This document shows positions 4,581 through 5,877 of a stretch of 5,877 bases of DNA, piece by piece (the first letter of the stretch is position 1; each line of letters begins with the position of its first letter). The translations under genes were made by a program, and so were the position numbers. This DNA is from CAYFMS01 sp964491425. Its GTDB lineage: Bacteria; Patescibacteriota; Patescibacteriia; UBA9934. The notes under the pieces are model-generated. The model was not told the origin of the DNA. It did not search any database and saw only the letters and a program-made list of their open reading frames with translations. The DNA is taken from assembly GCA_964491425.1 (NCBI GenBank), contig CAZBFR010000046.1, positions 1 to 5,877 on the forward strand, written 5' to 3'.

Positions 4581-5873
4581 CTAGCCTGTGGACTCTTTGA
4601 ATAAATCGCTTACGTGTTTCGCATTCTTGGGCGAGATTATATTTGTATAGCCGAGGCGTTTTGCTTCAAGTACACGACGCTCTTCGAACGGAATATGGCG
4701 GATTTCTCCACCGAGTCCAAGTTCACCAAAGATCACGGTTTTTTCGGGCATGATTTTGTCTTTTAGTGCCGAGACGATCGCGGAAACAATCGCAAGGTCG
4801 ATCGCGTGTTCTTTAATCTTCATTCCGCCAACGACGTTTACATAAATATCTTGATCGCCGAGCCGAACTCCAGCTCTTTTTCCCGCGATTGCAACGAGTA
4901 CTTGAAGGCGCCCCGAATCGATTCCCGACGTACGCCGGACGGGATTTGGGTAATAACTTTTTTCAACAAGCGCCTGGATTTCGACGAGGAGGGGACGTGT
5001 GCCCTCCATGACGCACGTAATAACGGACCCCGCATGATTTTGACGCTCCTCGAGAAACTTCGCGGACGGATTATCGACGGGGGAGAGGCCGGCAGGGGTC
5101 ATCTCAAAAATTCCAATCTCGTCGGTTGTTCCAAAACGGTGCTTGTTTGCGCGCAGTATACGGTAGTGTCCACGCGTGTCGCCCTCGAGCGTAAGGACCG
5201 TATCGACGATATGCTCGAGCGTTTTCGGTCCGGCGATATTCCCATCTTTTGTTACCTGGCCAATAAGAAGCACGGGCGCCCCGGTTGTTTTCGCAAACTC
5301 GACGCAGAGCGTTGTCGCGCGCCGAACGGCGTTTGGACTTCCGGCCGCCGCGTCGTCGTCCCCGACCATCGTTTGAATCGAGTCGATAATAAGAAGGCTT
5401 GGTTTCATTTTTTCCGCAGTCCCAAGAATCGCGTTGATATCTGTATCATTTGAAAACTGGATATGGTCAAGACTAAGTCCGAGTCGCCCGAAGCGCATAG
5501 CGACCTGTGTATCGCTTTCTTCGCCAGAAACGTAGTAGGCGGGACGTGCTTCGCTCGAAAGTTGCGTCGCGATCTTTGCAACGAGCGTCGACTTTCCAAT
5601 TCCCGGCTCTCCCGAAAGAAGCGTTACGGAACCCGCGACAATCCCGCCCGAGAGTACACGATCAAGCTCCGAAATTCCTGTCGCTGTCGGTTTCTCGCCG
5701 GCGCCCTTCGCGTCTTTTAATGAAATAACAGGGGACGGCTTTACGGCCGTACCCCCTTTGTTTTTACTTGTTCCTTCACCACCGGCGTCCACATACGTCC
5801 CCCATTTTCCACATTCCGCGCACCGCCCCTGCCACTTAAGCGACTGCGCGTCACAATGACTACAATGATACAT
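4581..5873 (-). CDS. radA: DNA repair protein RadA (Sms)
   Basis: RadA is a RecA-related hexameric ATPase that drives branch migration in RecA-mediated recombination. The 430-residue protein begins with the four-cysteine zinc finger (C4, C7, C18, C21; MYHCSHC...GRCAEC). The ATPase core has Walker A GEPGIGKST (88-96) and Walker B LLIIDS (160-165). The signature RadA motif, normally KNRFG, reads KHRFG here (244-248). The C-terminal Lon-protease-like domain (about 325-430) is intact, including GDQDIYVNVVGG and ELGLGGEIR. ATG at 5873 gives the usual zinc-finger start. Only 4 bases lie upstream in the window, so the promoter and a slightly longer N-terminus cannot be judged. It ends in TAG at 4583-4581. 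The gene converges on recG, which works in the same recombination processes. Confidence 0.96.
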   Translation of the reverse strand: MYHCSHCDAQSLKWQGRCAECGKWGTYVDAGGEGTSKNKGGTAVKPSPVISLKDAKGAGEKPTATGISELDRVLSGGIVAGSVTLLSGEPGIGKSTLVAKIATQLSSEARPAYYVSGEESDTQVAMRFGRLGLSLDHIQFSNDTDINAILGTAEKMKPSLLIIDSIQTMVGDDDAAAGSPNAVRRATTLCVEFAKTTGAPVLLIGQVTKDGNIAGPKTLEHIVDTVLTLEGDTRGHYRILRANKHRFGTTDEIGIFEMTPAGLSPVDNPSAKFLEERQNHAGSVITCVMEGTRPLLVEIQALVEKSYYPNPVRRTSGIDSGRLQVLVAIAGKRAGVRLGDQDIYVNVVGGMKIKEHAIDLAIVSAIVSALKDKIMPEKTVIFGELGLGGEIRHIPFEERRVLEAKRLGYTNIISPKNAKHVSDLFKESTG

Positions 5874-5877
5874 ACTA

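Overview
The window most resembles Candidatus Patescibacteria (CPR) DNA, moderate confidence. The basis is a truncated small membrane protein of a style common in that group, compact intergenic regions, and core genes that appear to be transcribed without a leader. The two firm protein anchors are universal bacterial genes, recG (+) and radA/sms (-), so they do not fix the phylum.

Layout. 1-161 is the 5' end of a leftward small membrane protein gene. It shares a divergent promoter region with a rightward tRNA-Ser(GCT) gene (232-321, CCA encoded). Next comes a two-gene accessory segment: a membrane-anchored putative zinc metallopeptidase (438-1373, +) and a leftward 119-residue orphan (1766-2125). 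They converge on about 390 bases that hold an in-frame remnant of the peptidase gene, two terminator hairpins and a 13-bp inverted repeat. A second divergent promoter region (2157-2208) separates the orphan from recG (2215-4290). recG converges with radA (4581-5873, -).

The 290 bases between recG and radA are the most unusual part. The minus strand carries a 75-nt RNA that folds as a tRNA with alanine features (anticodon TGC, G3-U70, A73, encoded CCA), but its D-loop and T-loop are abnormal. Just upstream, directly after the radA stop, lie a consensus -35 box, a short hairpin region and an intrinsic terminator. That hairpin region holds two segments (10 and 13 nt) that together are complementary to 22 consecutive bases spanning the anticodon arm of the tRNA-like RNA. 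The arrangement resembles a tRNA-sensing or tRNA-sequestering leader RNA and is the best candidate for something undescribed.

Expression signals fall into two classes. The flanking membrane-protein gene and recG have an extended -10 box ending exactly 6 nt before ATG with no Shine-Dalgarno site, which predicts leaderless mRNAs. The two accessory genes both have AGGAGG-N4-ATG. RecG (branch migration) and RadA (recombination intermediate processing) act in the same repair process, but here they are convergent, not an operon.
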